A DNA stretch of 64,000 bases from positions 1 through 64,000 of the forward strand of contig NZ_JACHDA010000007.1 in assembly GCF_014207235.1 (NCBI RefSeq). The letters are read 5' to 3'. Below are positions 43,177 through 51,720 of the stretch, one piece after another. Made by a program: the position numbers and the translations under genes. The notes beneath the pieces are model-generated. The model was not told the DNA's origin and searched no databases. It was given only the letters and a program-made list of their open reading frames with translations. This stretch comes from Sphingopyxis sp. JAI128. Lineage in GTDB: Bacteria > Pseudomonadota > Alphaproteobacteria > Sphingomonadales > Sphingomonadaceae. Numbering within the stretch: position 1 is the stretch's first letter; every line of letters starts with the position of its first letter.

Positions 43177-44643
43177 ATGCCGACCCCCTTTTTCGCCGAC
43201 CTGGTACGCGAGCTGTGCCAGGAGGGCGGGACCGGACCGTTGACCCCGAACGGCGCGGTCCCCGGACATCGCCGCTTTGCCGGCACCGTGCCGCCCGGCA
43301 CGTCGTTTCATTATGCCGTGGCGGGCATCGCCCATCCCGACGAATGGGAGGTCGGTTTGGGGCAGATCGACGGCGGCGGGCGACTGGTGCGGCAGAGCGT
43401 GTCGGCATCGTCGAACGGCGGTTCGCCGGTCGATTTCGCCGTCGGGCTGAAGACCCTCGCGCTGACCGTCGGTGCCGGGTGGTTCGCGAGCAGCGACACC
43501 GCCGCGGCGACAGCGAGCGCGAGCCTTGCGGCGCTTGGCATAGCGGTCGCGGGCAAGCAGCCGCTGTCCACCGGGCACGACCCCGCGTCCACGGGGGCCG
43601 AGGGCGACACGCTGACGGTGCGGCGCGGCGCCGGCTGGGTGAATATTCCGCTGACCGCACTGGCCTATCGCGATGCGGGCGGGACGGTCGTCGCGGGCGC
43701 CGCGCTGGGCGGGACGCCGGGAAGCGCCGCCGCCCCGTCCTTGAGCTTTGCCGCCGATCCGAACACCGGGCTGTTCAACCCCGAGGCCGATACGATCGGC
43801 TTTGCGGCGGGGGGCGCCGAACGGGCGCGGCTGACCGCGACGGGGCTGGGGATCGGCGGCACCGCGGCGCACGCAATGCATTTGCGCGGCGCGACGCCGA
43901 CGACCTGCATCGAGGCGACGACCACCACCGGCACCGCGATCGGGGCGAAGGGCCCGCGGCTGCTGTTTCAGAGCAACAGCAATACCATAGGGAATGGCGG
44001 CGAGATCGTTTTTGCCGCGACCGGCGATACCGACGTCGAGCGCTGGGCCGCGATTTCGGGACATATCCTTACCAACACCGCGAGCGGCGCCTTTGGCGAC
44101 CTGATCCTCGCGACGAAAGCGGCGGCGACCGATACGGTGCTGTCGCCGCGGCTGGTGATCCAGGCGTCGGGCGTCGTCCGGCCGGGAACCGACAATGCGC
44201 AAAACCTGGCCGCGGCATCCTATCGCTGGAACAACAGCTATTTCGGAGCCAGCCCGACGGTGACGTCCGACGCCCGCGAAAAAAGCTGGCAGGGGGCGGC
44301 GGACGCGCGCGAACTGCGCGCCGCCAGCCGCATCGCGGCGGAACTGGGCTTTTATCAATGGAACGATGCGATCGCCGAAAAGGGGGCGGGTGCGGCGCGG
44401 CGTCATTTCGGCGTGCGCGCGCAGACGGTGTGGGCGATCATGGCTGACGAGGGGCTGATCGACGCGATCGGCGCCGACGGCCGGCCGGGTACGACGCCCT
44501 ATGCCTTTCTATGCTGGGACGAATGGACGGACGCGGCGGGCGGCGAAGGCGGCGACCGGTTCGGTATCCGCCCCGATCAGCTCGCCCTGTTCCTGATCGC
44601 CGCGCAGGAGCAGCGGCTGGCGGCGCTGGAGATGGCCGCATGA
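43177..44643 (+). CDS. Fibre protein with S74-type intramolecular chaperone domain
   Basis: A 488-residue protein. The N-terminal part (PTPFFADLVRELCQEGGTGPLTPNGAVPGHRRFAG) is an attachment domain, then low-complexity Ala/Gly fibre-like repeats (FAADPNTGLFNPEADTIGFAAGG). From about residue 360, TSDAREKSWQGAADARELRAA and FGVRAQTVWAIMADEGL match the Peptidase_S74 self-cleaving chaperone, with the catalytic serine in the T-S-D motif. It sits in the head module, so a head spike or tail fibre are both possible. It gives the particle receptor contact. Confidence 0.75.
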   Translation: MPTPFFADLVRELCQEGGTGPLTPNGAVPGHRRFAGTVPPGTSFHYAVAGIAHPDEWEVGLGQIDGGGRLVRQSVSASSNGGSPVDFAVGLKTLALTVGAGWFASSDTAAATASASLAALGIAVAGKQPLSTGHDPASTGAEGDTLTVRRGAGWVNIPLTALAYRDAGGTVVAGAALGGTPGSAAAPSLSFAADPNTGLFNPEADTIGFAAGGAERARLTATGLGIGGTAAHAMHLRGATPTTCIEATTTTGTAIGAKGPRLLFQSNSNTIGNGGEIVFAATGDTDVERWAAISGHILTNTASGAFGDLILATKAAATDTVLSPRLVIQASGVVRPGTDNAQNLAAASYRWNNSYFGASPTVTSDAREKSWQGAADARELRAASRIAAELGFYQWNDAIAEKGAGAARRHFGVRAQTVWAIMADEGLIDAIGADGRPGTTPYAFLCWDEWTDAAGGEGGDRFGIRPDQLALFLIAAQEQRLAALEMAA

Positions 44644-44804
44644 TTACCGGGGCGGCGCTTGCGTCGCGGGCCATCGGCGACACCGCGCGGCGCGACCTTG
44701 CGAGCGAATGGGGCGGGCCCGAGCCGGGCGGCGAACGCAGCCCGTCGCAGCGCCGGCAGGTCGTCCGCGAGGCGGGCCGGCGCGTGACCGTGCGCAAACC
44801 CTGA
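44640..44804 (+). CDS. Small GTA-linked protein, 54 residues
   Basis: A basic protein ending QRRQVVREAGRRVTVRKP. Its ATG overlaps the fibre stop in ATGA form, so translation is coupled. Not recognised. It may help fibre assembly. Confidence 0.5.
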   Translation: MITGAALASRAIGDTARRDLASEWGGPEPGGERSPSQRRQVVREAGRRVTVRKP

Positions 44805-44828
44805 ACAAGGAGCGAGAAAGGAGCGGCG

Positions 44829-45110
44829 ATGGCGATGATGGTGAAAGACCCCGGCGCGCGGATCGATTTCGAATTCGACTGGCACACCGCCTATCCCGGC
44901 GGTCAGGCGGTGGTCGCGAGCGACTGGGCGGTCGTGCCCGACGAAGCCGGCGGCGTCGTCGTGCCCGCGTCGGCGCATGACCTGTCGCAGGCGACGGCGA
45001 CGCTGGCCGGCGGGATCGCGGGCCATGTCTACCGGATCACCAACCGGGTGACGATGAGCGACGGTCAGGTCGACGAACGATCGGTGACGATGCGGGTGGA
45101 GGAACGATGA
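44829..45110 (+). CDS. Putative fibre adaptor, Ig-like
   Basis: A 93-residue beta-rich protein (DPGARIDFEFDWHTAYPGGQAV, then ITNRVTMSDGQVDERSVTMRVEE), like phage fibre-to-particle adaptors and bacterial Ig-like folds. It overlaps the next gene by four bases and is placed between the fibre and gp6. Confidence 0.55.
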   Translation: MAMMVKDPGARIDFEFDWHTAYPGGQAVVASDWAVVPDEAGGVVVPASAHDLSQATATLAGGIAGHVYRITNRVTMSDGQVDERSVTMRVEER

Positions 45111-45655
45111 TGGCGACGAGTCCGATCCCCGGCGATGTGCCGGTGAGTCTGAACGAAGCGCGCGGCTGGTTGCGGCTGGGGCCGAGCATCGAGGATGCCG
45201 TGGTCGCGCAGCTGCTGCGCGCCGCGACGGGAATCTGCGAAGCCTATATCGGCCAATGGCTGATCGTGCGGACGGCGGAGGAGACGCTGCCGCTCCGCAG
45301 CGGCACGGCGCGCCCGACGGCGCGGCCGGTGATCGCGGCCGAGACCGTGACATTGCTGACGCGGGAAGGCGGCGAGACGGTGCTGGGCGCGGCGGATTAC
45401 AAGTTGATACGCGAAGCGGGCGGCGCGGTGCAGCTGGTCGTCGCGGCGCCGGGCGAAGCCGATCGGGTACGGATCGCCTATCGCGCCGGGCTGGCGGACG
45501 GGGTCAACGCGGTTCCCGAGGCGATCCGGCAGGGGATCGTCCGCATGACACAGCATCTGTACGATGCGCGCGACGGCACGGGCGCGACGCCGCCCGCCGT
45601 GATCGCGGCGCTGTGGCAGCCGTGGCGTAGGCTGAGCCTGGGAGGCACGCGATGA
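45107..45655 (+). CDS. GTA head-tail connector (gp6)
   Basis: A 182-residue protein of the phage gp6-like connector type. LNEARGWLRLG and EDAVVAQLLRAATGICEAYIGQWL start the usual helical bundle, and AVPEAIRQGIVRMTQHLYDARDG ends it. It binds the portal and receives the tail. Coupled to its neighbours by overlaps. Confidence 0.82.
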   Translation: MMATSPIPGDVPVSLNEARGWLRLGPSIEDAVVAQLLRAATGICEAYIGQWLIVRTAEETLPLRSGTARPTARPVIAAETVTLLTREGGETVLGAADYKLIREAGGAVQLVVAAPGEADRVRIAYRAGLADGVNAVPEAIRQGIVRMTQHLYDARDGTGATPPAVIAALWQPWRRLSLGGTR

Positions 45656-46044
45656 CCGGCGCCGAACGGGCGGTGCGCGCGAAGGCGCTGGCGCTGCTGA
45701 CACAGGATGCCGAGCTGGCGGGGCTGGTGCATGGCATATTCGATGGCGTGCCGGCGCGGGCGAGCGCGCCCTATGTCAGCGTCGGCGCGGCCGAGGGCCG
45801 CGACTGGGGCACCAAGGACCGACCCGGGCGTGAAATAGGCCTGACGCTGGCGCTGGTCGGCGCGGGAAGCGGCATCGACGACTGCGCGGCGGCGCGGATC
45901 GAAGCGGTCGCCATGGGCCTGCGCGGCGCGGCGGACGAGTGGACGGTGGTCGGCGTGCGGACGATCCGGACGCGTTTCGGCTTTGCCCGCGACGGGGGGT
46001 GGCGGCACGAACTGGTGGTGCGGTGCCGATGCCTGGCTGGTTAG
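45652..46044 (+). CDS. GTA tail terminator (gp8, DUF3168)
   Basis: A 130-residue DUF3168 protein (LTQDAELAGLVHGIFDGVP and APYVSVGAAEGRDWGTKDRPGREIGLTL). It caps the tail tube. I find no gp7 between gp6 and this gene. Confidence 0.82.
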   Translation: MTGAERAVRAKALALLTQDAELAGLVHGIFDGVPARASAPYVSVGAAEGRDWGTKDRPGREIGLTLALVGAGSGIDDCAAARIEAVAMGLRGAADEWTVVGVRTIRTRFGFARDGGWRHELVVRCRCLAG

Positions 46045-46135
46045 GGTGAGGTGGGTGACGCATGACCGGTTTCGACCGGTTGCGGACGTTCGATCCTCGC
46101 TGTGCCGCAGGCATGGGGAGGATATTCCACCCATC

Positions 46136-46255
46136 GTCATCCCGGACTTGATCCGGGATCCATCGCGGCGTCGAAGTCATGGACCCCCGATCAAGTCCGG
46201 GGTGACGAGGGGAAGCTGACTGTGACGGCTACCCACCCCAAAAGCGACGGGACGG
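46136..46255 (-). repeat. Extended REP-like element, copy 2, inside the GTA cluster
   Basis: Reverse orientation to 281-403: palindromes CCGGACTTGATCCGG and CCCCGATCAAGTCCGGGG, then GTGACGAGGGGAAGCTGAC and the arm ending CACCCCAAAAGCG. It fills the gap between gp8 and the antisense gene. Confidence 0.82.
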
Positions 46256-46270
46256 GTGTCCAGCGCGGCC

Positions 46271-46606
46271 TCACTCGCCGGGAAGCGAGTTGTTTGCTTT
46301 GTAATCCTTGAACTTGTCGGTGAAATTGGCGTGATAATCGTCGACCTGCATGTCGGCATCCTCGGTCGCGACCTTTTCGGAATCGCCGCCCGAGCGGCCG
46401 AGCGCGATCACCGCCTTGTGAAAGGCGTCGCGTTCGGCGGTGCAGGCCGCCTTGAGCGCCAGTTCATATTCCGCCTCTTCCATCTTGGCTTCGAGCGACG
46501 CCTTCATGTGGTCGCGCAGGCATTTGGTGAAAGCGGCGCGCGTCGTGTCGACCGCGGCGGCCGGCGCCGGCGCCATGGCGGCCAGAAGCAATGTGGTGAT
46601 CAGCAT
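46271..46606 (-). CDS. Exported hypothetical protein, antisense to the GTA operon
   Basis: A 111-residue precursor with a good signal peptide (LITTLLLAAMAPAPAAA), then charged helices with two cysteines (FTKCLRDHM and ALKAACTAERD). It is on the opposite strand to all GTA genes, between gp8 and gp9. Not recognised and not part of any GTA set I know. Probably an insertion together with the REP element. Confidence 0.6.
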   Translation of the reverse strand: MLITTLLLAAMAPAPAAAVDTTRAAFTKCLRDHMKASLEAKMEEAEYELALKAACTAERDAFHKAVIALGRSGGDSEKVATEDADMQVDDYHANFTDKFKDYKANNSLPGE

Positions 46607-46654
46607 CCCGCGACTCCCCGTTACGCATGATTTTCTGTCCGAGGAGATTAGACG

Positions 46655-47062
46655 ATGGCAATTGAAAATGGGAGCGCTTTTCTGCTCAAGGTCGGCGACG
46701 GCGGCGCCCCGCCGACCTATCAAACGGTGGCGGGATTGCGCACGACGCAATTGTCGGTGAACGGTGAGGCGGTCAACGTCACGACCAAGGATTCGGCCGG
46801 GTGGCGCGAGTTGTTGCCGGGCGCCGGCGTGCGGTCGGTTTCGGTGAGCGCGGCGGGCATTTTTACCGGGTCCGACGCCGAGGTGCGGCTGCGCGGCCAC
46901 GCGCTAGCGGGTACGATCGACGATTATGAGCTGAGCTTTGAAAGCGGCGAGCGGATGCGCGGACGCTTCCTGGTCACGCGGCTGGACTATGCCGGCGATT
47001 ATAACGGCGAGCGCAATTACACGCTGAACCTGGAATCGAGCGGCGCGGTGGCAAGCCTGTGA
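46655..47062 (+). CDS. GTA major tail tube protein (gp9)
   Basis: A 135-residue beta-rich tube protein (GSAFLLKVGDGGAPPTYQTVAGLRTTQLSVNGE, then RVTR-like RFLVTRLDYAGDYNGERNY). It forms the tail tube around the tape measure. The start of the next gene overlaps its end. Confidence 0.88.
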   Translation: MAIENGSAFLLKVGDGGAPPTYQTVAGLRTTQLSVNGEAVNVTTKDSAGWRELLPGAGVRSVSVSAAGIFTGSDAEVRLRGHALAGTIDDYELSFESGERMRGRFLVTRLDYAGDYNGERNYTLNLESSGAVASL

Positions 47063-47385
47063 GCGCCCCGGCGAAAACGGGGGCCAATGCGCTGCGCGGC
47101 GAGGCGGAGCTGCGCGTCGGTGGATCGGTGCACGTCCTGCGCCCGAGTTTTGCCGCGCTGGTCGCGGCGGAAGCCGAGTTGGGGCCGCTGTTCGCGCTGG
47201 TCGAGCGCGCGGCCGACGGGCGGCTGGCGCTGGGCGAGCTGGCCGCGCTGTTCTGGCATTGCGTCCGGGACCGGCCCGAGGCGCTGACGCGCGACGCGCT
47301 GGGCGAGGCGATCGTGCAGCAGGGGCTGGCGGCAGCGACCCCCGCGCTGCGCCTGTTGCTGGGACAGATCTTGCAGGGACGCTGA
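47059..47385 (+). CDS. GTA gp10 family protein
   Basis: A 108-residue protein of the GTA_gp10 family (ALRGEAELRVGGSVHVLRPSFAALVAAEAELGPLF). In the RcGTA cluster gp10 is found between the tube and the tape measure, in the chaperone position. Confidence 0.82.
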   Translation: MSAPAKTGANALRGEAELRVGGSVHVLRPSFAALVAAEAELGPLFALVERAADGRLALGELAALFWHCVRDRPEALTRDALGEAIVQQGLAAATPALRLLLGQILQGR

Positions 47386-47386
47386 G

Positions 47387-47590
47387 ATGGAAGGCGATCG
47401 ACTGGGCCCGGCGGCTGTCCGGCTGGCGGGCGTGATGGCGCGCGTCGCTGGCTGGCGGCCCGGAGAGTTCTGGGCGGCGACGCCGGCCGATGTGCGCGCG
47501 GCGCTGGGCGGGTGGGTCGAGGCGGACGATGCGGCGGGTTTCGACGGCGCCGCGCTGGCGGCGATGATGGAGAGGTTTCCCGATGGGTGA
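47387..47590 (+). CDS. Tail assembly chaperone (gp10.1, rcc01693-like)
   Basis: A 67-residue protein with GWRPGEFWAATPADVRAALGGW, which resembles the small second tail chaperone of GTAs. It overlaps the next gene. Confidence 0.72.
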   Translation: MEGDRLGPAAVRLAGVMARVAGWRPGEFWAATPADVRAALGGWVEADDAAGFDGAALAAMMERFPDG

Positions 47591-48164
47591 CGAGGTCGAT
47601 GACATGCTGGTTTCGGTGCGCGCCGATACGGGAGCGTTCCGGCGCGAGGTCGCCGCGCTGCGCAGCGAGCTGGAAGGATCGCTGGGGTCCGCCGCCGATG
47701 CCGGCGGCCGCGCGATCGAACGCGCGCTGACGCGGGCGATCGTCAGTGGCAAGATGGGGTTCGAGGATCTGAAGCGGCTCGCGCTGTCGGTGATGTCCGA
47801 CATCGCGCGCGCGGCGATTTCGGCCGGCATCGGTGCGGCGATGGGCGGGGGCGGCGCGAGCGGCGGCGGGGGTGGTTTGCTGTCGCTCGGCGCCTCGATC
47901 GCGCAGGCGCTGTTCGGCGCGCCGGGGCGCGCGACCGGCGGGCCGGTGAGCGCGGGGCGCGCCTATCGCGTCGGCGAGCGCGGGCCCGAGCTGTTCGTGC
48001 CGACCGCGAGCGGACGGATCGAGACGGGGGGCGGCCAGCCGCGCAACATCGCGATCACGGTGAATGTGCATGGGCAGACGGGAAGCGAGCCGCAACGGCT
48101 GGCGCAAACGGGCCGGCAGCTGGCGCGCGCGGTGCGGCGCGCGGTCGCGAGCGGAGACGATTGA
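47583..48164 (+). CDS. GTA tape measure protein (gp11), short
   Basis: A 193-residue protein. Residues 8-35 are coiled-coil (VSVRADTGAFRREVAALRSELEG), then a hydrophobic stretch (AISAGIGAAMGGGG, LSLGASIAQALFG) and an arginine-rich end. Its short length predicts a very short tail, in line with GTAs. Confidence 0.82.
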   Translation: MGDEVDDMLVSVRADTGAFRREVAALRSELEGSLGSAADAGGRAIERALTRAIVSGKMGFEDLKRLALSVMSDIARAAISAGIGAAMGGGGASGGGGGLLSLGASIAQALFGAPGRATGGPVSAGRAYRVGERGPELFVPTASGRIETGGGQPRNIAITVNVHGQTGSEPQRLAQTGRQLARAVRRAVASGDD

Positions 48165-50488
48165 TGGGTTGGGCGCTGCTCGCGGCGGCCGAGCCGCATC
48201 ATCGCCAGGGTTGGCTCAAACGATTCGACCCGCGGTTCTGGACAGTCGATTTCGCGCGGCCGATGATGGCGAGCGTGACGTCGGACGCGCCGGCTTCGCT
48301 GCGCGTCGAGGCGGTCTTTTACCGGAAGGAGGATCTGGCGGGACTGATCTGGGAAAGCGAGGATCGCTGGGACCATCCCTTGCTTGCTTATGAAACGCGC
48401 CGCGATTTCCGGCACACGCAGCTGAGCTTTCGCTGGCGGTCGGGCGGGGTGAAGCCGCTCGATGCGCTGCATGGGCCGACGTTGACGATCGAGGGACGCG
48501 ATGCGGCGGGGAACCCGCGCGCCTGGTATGTGCGGCTCTGGAACTATGCCCACGGGACGGCCGAGGATGCGGTCGTCAGCCTCGATTTCGACGCGCTGGA
48601 CGGCGGGTATCTGTTGCCCGGCGAGGCCGACCCGGTGTGGGCGGGCGATATCGACCGGATGTTCGTCTCGCTGGTGCCGCCCGCCTATGACGGCGGTACG
48701 GGATCGCTGGCGGCGGCGGTCGAGGGCTGGGCCGAAATGAGCGATATCGCCGCGTCGGGGTCGGGATCGGTGCTGGCGATCGGCGATGTCGCGATGCCCG
48801 AGCATGGCGTGGGGATCGCGAGCGGTTATGACGACAGCTATCACCTGACCCCGGCGCGGCTGGTGCGGCAGGTGATCCAGCTCGGTTACCGCGGCGACAT
48901 CGTCCATTATGTCGGGATGAGCCATTATATGCGGCTGGCCCTAGCGGGCGGCGAGTTGCGCGCGGACGTCGCGGGCGGCGCGATCAATAGGCCCTGCGCG
49001 GCGTGGCATGCGGGCTTCGCGGCGGCGTGCCGCGGCGCGGGGCTGGGAGTGATCTGGTCGCTCTCCTACGAATTGTTCGATGCCTATTGCCCCGGCGCGT
49101 GGAAACAGCGCGCGAGCGACGGTGCGCCGGCGCTGACCGGGTGGGACCCGCCGTCGGCGCTGCTGTCGCCCGCGAATGCGGGGGCGATGGGATATTTGCA
49201 GCTGGTCGCACGGGCGTTCGTCGCGATCGGCGTCGCGGCAGGCCTGCCGTCGAAATTCCAGGTGGGCGAGCCCTGGTGGTGGATCGCATCCGGGGGGCGC
49301 ATCTGTGCCTATGACGCGGCAACGACGGCGACGCTGGGGGCTGCGAGCGTGGCGATCGCGGATGTGCGCGGTGCGCTCGACGCGCCGCAGCTCGCGATGC
49401 TCGACGCGCTGGGAGCGCTGCTGGCGGCGTCGACCGAGGCGCTGGTCGCGGCGGCGCGCGACGAAGCCGGCGAGGCGGGGCTGGTCAGCCATTTGCTCGT
49501 TTACCTTCCGACCGTGCTCGACCCGGCGGCGCCCGCGGTGCGCCGCGCCAATGTGCCGACGGGATGGGCGGCGCCCGCATTCGACGTGCTGCAGCTGGAG
49601 GATTATGACTGGGTGACCGGCGGGCGCGGTGCCGAGACGGCGGGTGCGCGGGCCGCGATGGCCGCGCGACTGGGCTATCCGATTGAGGATCAGCAGTATT
49701 TTTCCGGCTTCGTGCTGCTGCCCGAACAGCGGGGGCAGTGGGCGGCGATCGCCGAGGCCGCCGATGCGGTGCGGCGCGCGGGGGCCGCGCGCATCTTTAT
49801 CTGGGCGTTGCCGCAGGTGGCGCGCGACGGGTTCGTGACCTTTGACGGGGAGGGCGAAGTGCAGGCTTTCGATCCGGTAGATTTCCCGATCGCGATCGGG
49901 CGCGAGGCGGTGGTCGTGACCGAATTTTCGACGCAGATCGTGGGGTCGCCCGCGGGACACGAGCAGCGCGCGAGCGAATGGGCCGAGGCGCGGATGCGGT
50001 ACGATGCGGGACCGGGGGTCCGGTCCGAAGCCGATGTGCGGGCGCTGACCGATTTCTTTCGAGCGCGGCGCGGGGCGGCGCGCGCTTTCCGTTTCCGCGA
50101 CCCGTTCGACAGCAGTTCGGCCGTCGATAACGGACCGCCGACGGCGGCCGACCAGATGCTTGGCACCGGCGACGGGGTGCGGCGGCAATTCGCGCTGGTC
50201 AAATATTATGGCAGCGGCGACGCGGAGCATCGGCGCAGCATTCGCCTGCCGGTCGCCGCGAGCGTGCGCGTGTCGGTCGACGGGATCGAGACGGCGGCGT
50301 TCCTTGTGACGGGCGAGGGCGAGATATCGCTCGACGTCGCGCCCGCACCGGGGGCGGCGGTCCGCGCGGGCTTCCTGTACGACGTGCCGGTGCGCTTTGC
50401 CGAGGACCGGCTGGAGACGAGCCGCGCGACTTTCCTGGCGGGCGAGGTGGCGAGCGTGCCGCTGGTCGAAGTGCGTGCGCCATGGTGA
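48164..50488 (+). CDS. GTA gp12 fused to an N-terminal TIM-barrel tail module
   Basis: A 774-residue protein. The C-terminal 210 residues are DUF2460 (gp12): VVVTEFSTQIVGSPAGHEQRASEWAEARMRYDAGPG and FRARRGAARAFRFRDPFDSSS. Ahead of it is an N-terminal beta domain, then a TIM-barrel-like part (HYVGMSHYMRLA, VIWSLSYELFDAYCP, GEPWWWI, LQLEDYDWVTGG). RcGTA gp12 has only the DUF2460 part; here the barrel is in the same chain. ATG 48164 follows gp11's stop. Confidence 0.75.
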   Translation: MGWALLAAAEPHHRQGWLKRFDPRFWTVDFARPMMASVTSDAPASLRVEAVFYRKEDLAGLIWESEDRWDHPLLAYETRRDFRHTQLSFRWRSGGVKPLDALHGPTLTIEGRDAAGNPRAWYVRLWNYAHGTAEDAVVSLDFDALDGGYLLPGEADPVWAGDIDRMFVSLVPPAYDGGTGSLAAAVEGWAEMSDIAASGSGSVLAIGDVAMPEHGVGIASGYDDSYHLTPARLVRQVIQLGYRGDIVHYVGMSHYMRLALAGGELRADVAGGAINRPCAAWHAGFAAACRGAGLGVIWSLSYELFDAYCPGAWKQRASDGAPALTGWDPPSALLSPANAGAMGYLQLVARAFVAIGVAAGLPSKFQVGEPWWWIASGGRICAYDAATTATLGAASVAIADVRGALDAPQLAMLDALGALLAASTEALVAAARDEAGEAGLVSHLLVYLPTVLDPAAPAVRRANVPTGWAAPAFDVLQLEDYDWVTGGRGAETAGARAAMAARLGYPIEDQQYFSGFVLLPEQRGQWAAIAEAADAVRRAGAARIFIWALPQVARDGFVTFDGEGEVQAFDPVDFPIAIGREAVVVTEFSTQIVGSPAGHEQRASEWAEARMRYDAGPGVRSEADVRALTDFFRARRGAARAFRFRDPFDSSSAVDNGPPTAADQMLGTGDGVRRQFALVKYYGSGDAEHRRSIRLPVAASVRVSVDGIETAAFLVTGEGEISLDVAPAPGAAVRAGFLYDVPVRFAEDRLETSRATFLAGEVASVPLVEVRAPW

Positions 50489-51303
50489 TGGAGCGCGCGC
50501 CCGACTGGCTGCGCGACGAGCTGGTCACGCTGGCCTGGTGCTGGCGGCTGGCGCGGCGCGACGGGGTGACGATCGGGCTGACCTCGCACGACCGCGATCT
50601 GACGATGGGCGGCCTGCTGTATCGCGCGGCGCCGGGGATGAAGCCGTCGGCACTGGAGACGAGCGACAGCCTCGATGCGGCGACGATGGATCTGGAAGGC
50701 GCGGTGACGAGCGATGCGATTGCGGCGCGCGACCTCGACGCCGGGCGCTGGGACGGCGCCGAGCTCGAGCTGTTCGTCACCGACTGGAGCGCGCCGGACG
50801 TGGCGCCGGTGACGGTCGCGCGGGGATCGCTGGGCGCGATCGAACGGCGCGGGGCGGCTTTCGCGGCGGAGTTGCAGGGGGTGACGCGGCTGCTCGACCG
50901 GCCGGTGTGCCCCGCGACCTCGCCGTCGTGCCGGGCGATGCTGGGCGACCGGGCATGCCGCGTCGACCTGGCGCCGCGCACGCATATGCGGCGCGCGACG
51001 GCGGTCGATGGACGGATGGTGACGCTCGACGCGCCGGCCCCGGGGATCGCGTTCGGCGAGCTGATGTGGATGGAGGGCGGCAACTGCGGGCTCGCGAGCC
51101 CGGTGATCGCGGCCGAAGGCGCGGTGCTGCATCTGGCGGAGGTCCCGCCCTTTGCGCCGGCGGGGCCGGTGCGCGTGCGGCTGATCGAGGGATGCGACAA
51201 GCAGCTGGCGACGTGCCGCGACCGTTTTGCCAACGCGGTCAATTTTCGCGGCGAGGCGCACCTGCCGGGAAACGACCTGTTGACGCGCTATCCCGGTGGA
51301 TGA
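50482..51303 (+). CDS. GTA gp13 (DUF2163 tail hub protein)
   Basis: A 273-residue protein with DUF2163 and BR0599-type C-terminus. VTLAWCWRLARRDGVTIGLTSHDRDLTMGG is typical, and EGCDKQLATCRDRFANAVNFRGEAHLPGND has the conserved cysteines. A baseplate hub component. Overlaps gp12 and gp14. Confidence 0.86.
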   Translation: MVMERAPDWLRDELVTLAWCWRLARRDGVTIGLTSHDRDLTMGGLLYRAAPGMKPSALETSDSLDAATMDLEGAVTSDAIAARDLDAGRWDGAELELFVTDWSAPDVAPVTVARGSLGAIERRGAAFAAELQGVTRLLDRPVCPATSPSCRAMLGDRACRVDLAPRTHMRRATAVDGRMVTLDAPAPGIAFGELMWMEGGNCGLASPVIAAEGAVLHLAEVPPFAPAGPVRVRLIEGCDKQLATCRDRFANAVNFRGEAHLPGNDLLTRYPGG

Positions 51304-51709
51304 TGCGCGCTGCGACCTTTTGGCGAGACGGGCCTTTGCGGCCGCGCGGGGGATGATCGGCGTGCGGTTCCGGCCGCAGGGACGCGATCCCGCGACCGGG
51401 CTCGATTGCGTCGGGCTGGTCTGGGCCGCCTATGCGGCGGCGGGGTGCCCGCTCGACGCGCCGCGCGACTATCCGCTGCGCGGGTGGTGCCGGGAACGGA
51501 TAGTCGCGGCGCTGGAGGCGGCGGGGTTCCGGATGGTGTCCGATGCGCGCGACGGCGATGCGGCGTTGATCGCGCTGCCCGCGGGTCAGTTCCATCTCGG
51601 TCTGATCGGGTGCGGACGGATGGTGCATGCGCACGCCGGGCTGCGGCGGGTGGTCGAAACGCCCGTGGATGCGCAGCTGCTCGCCGCGGCGCGCTGGCGG
51701 CTTTCTTGA
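51296..51709 (+). CDS. GTA gp14 (NlpC/P60 peptidase)
   Basis: A 137-residue peptidoglycan peptidase. The nucleophile is in GLDCVGLVWAAYAA and the histidine in MVHAHAG. In RcGTA it cuts the recipient or donor cell wall at tail injection. Confidence 0.84.
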   Translation: MDDARCDLLARRAFAAARGMIGVRFRPQGRDPATGLDCVGLVWAAYAAAGCPLDAPRDYPLRGWCRERIVAALEAAGFRMVSDARDGDAALIALPAGQFHLGLIGCGRMVHAHAGLRRVVETPVDAQLLAAARWRLS

Positions 51710-51720
51710 AGGGAACGACA

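Noticed and set aside
46271..46606. A GTA component on the minus strand
   Set aside because: It has a signal peptide, opposite direction and no resemblance to tail or head proteins; better seen as an insertion.
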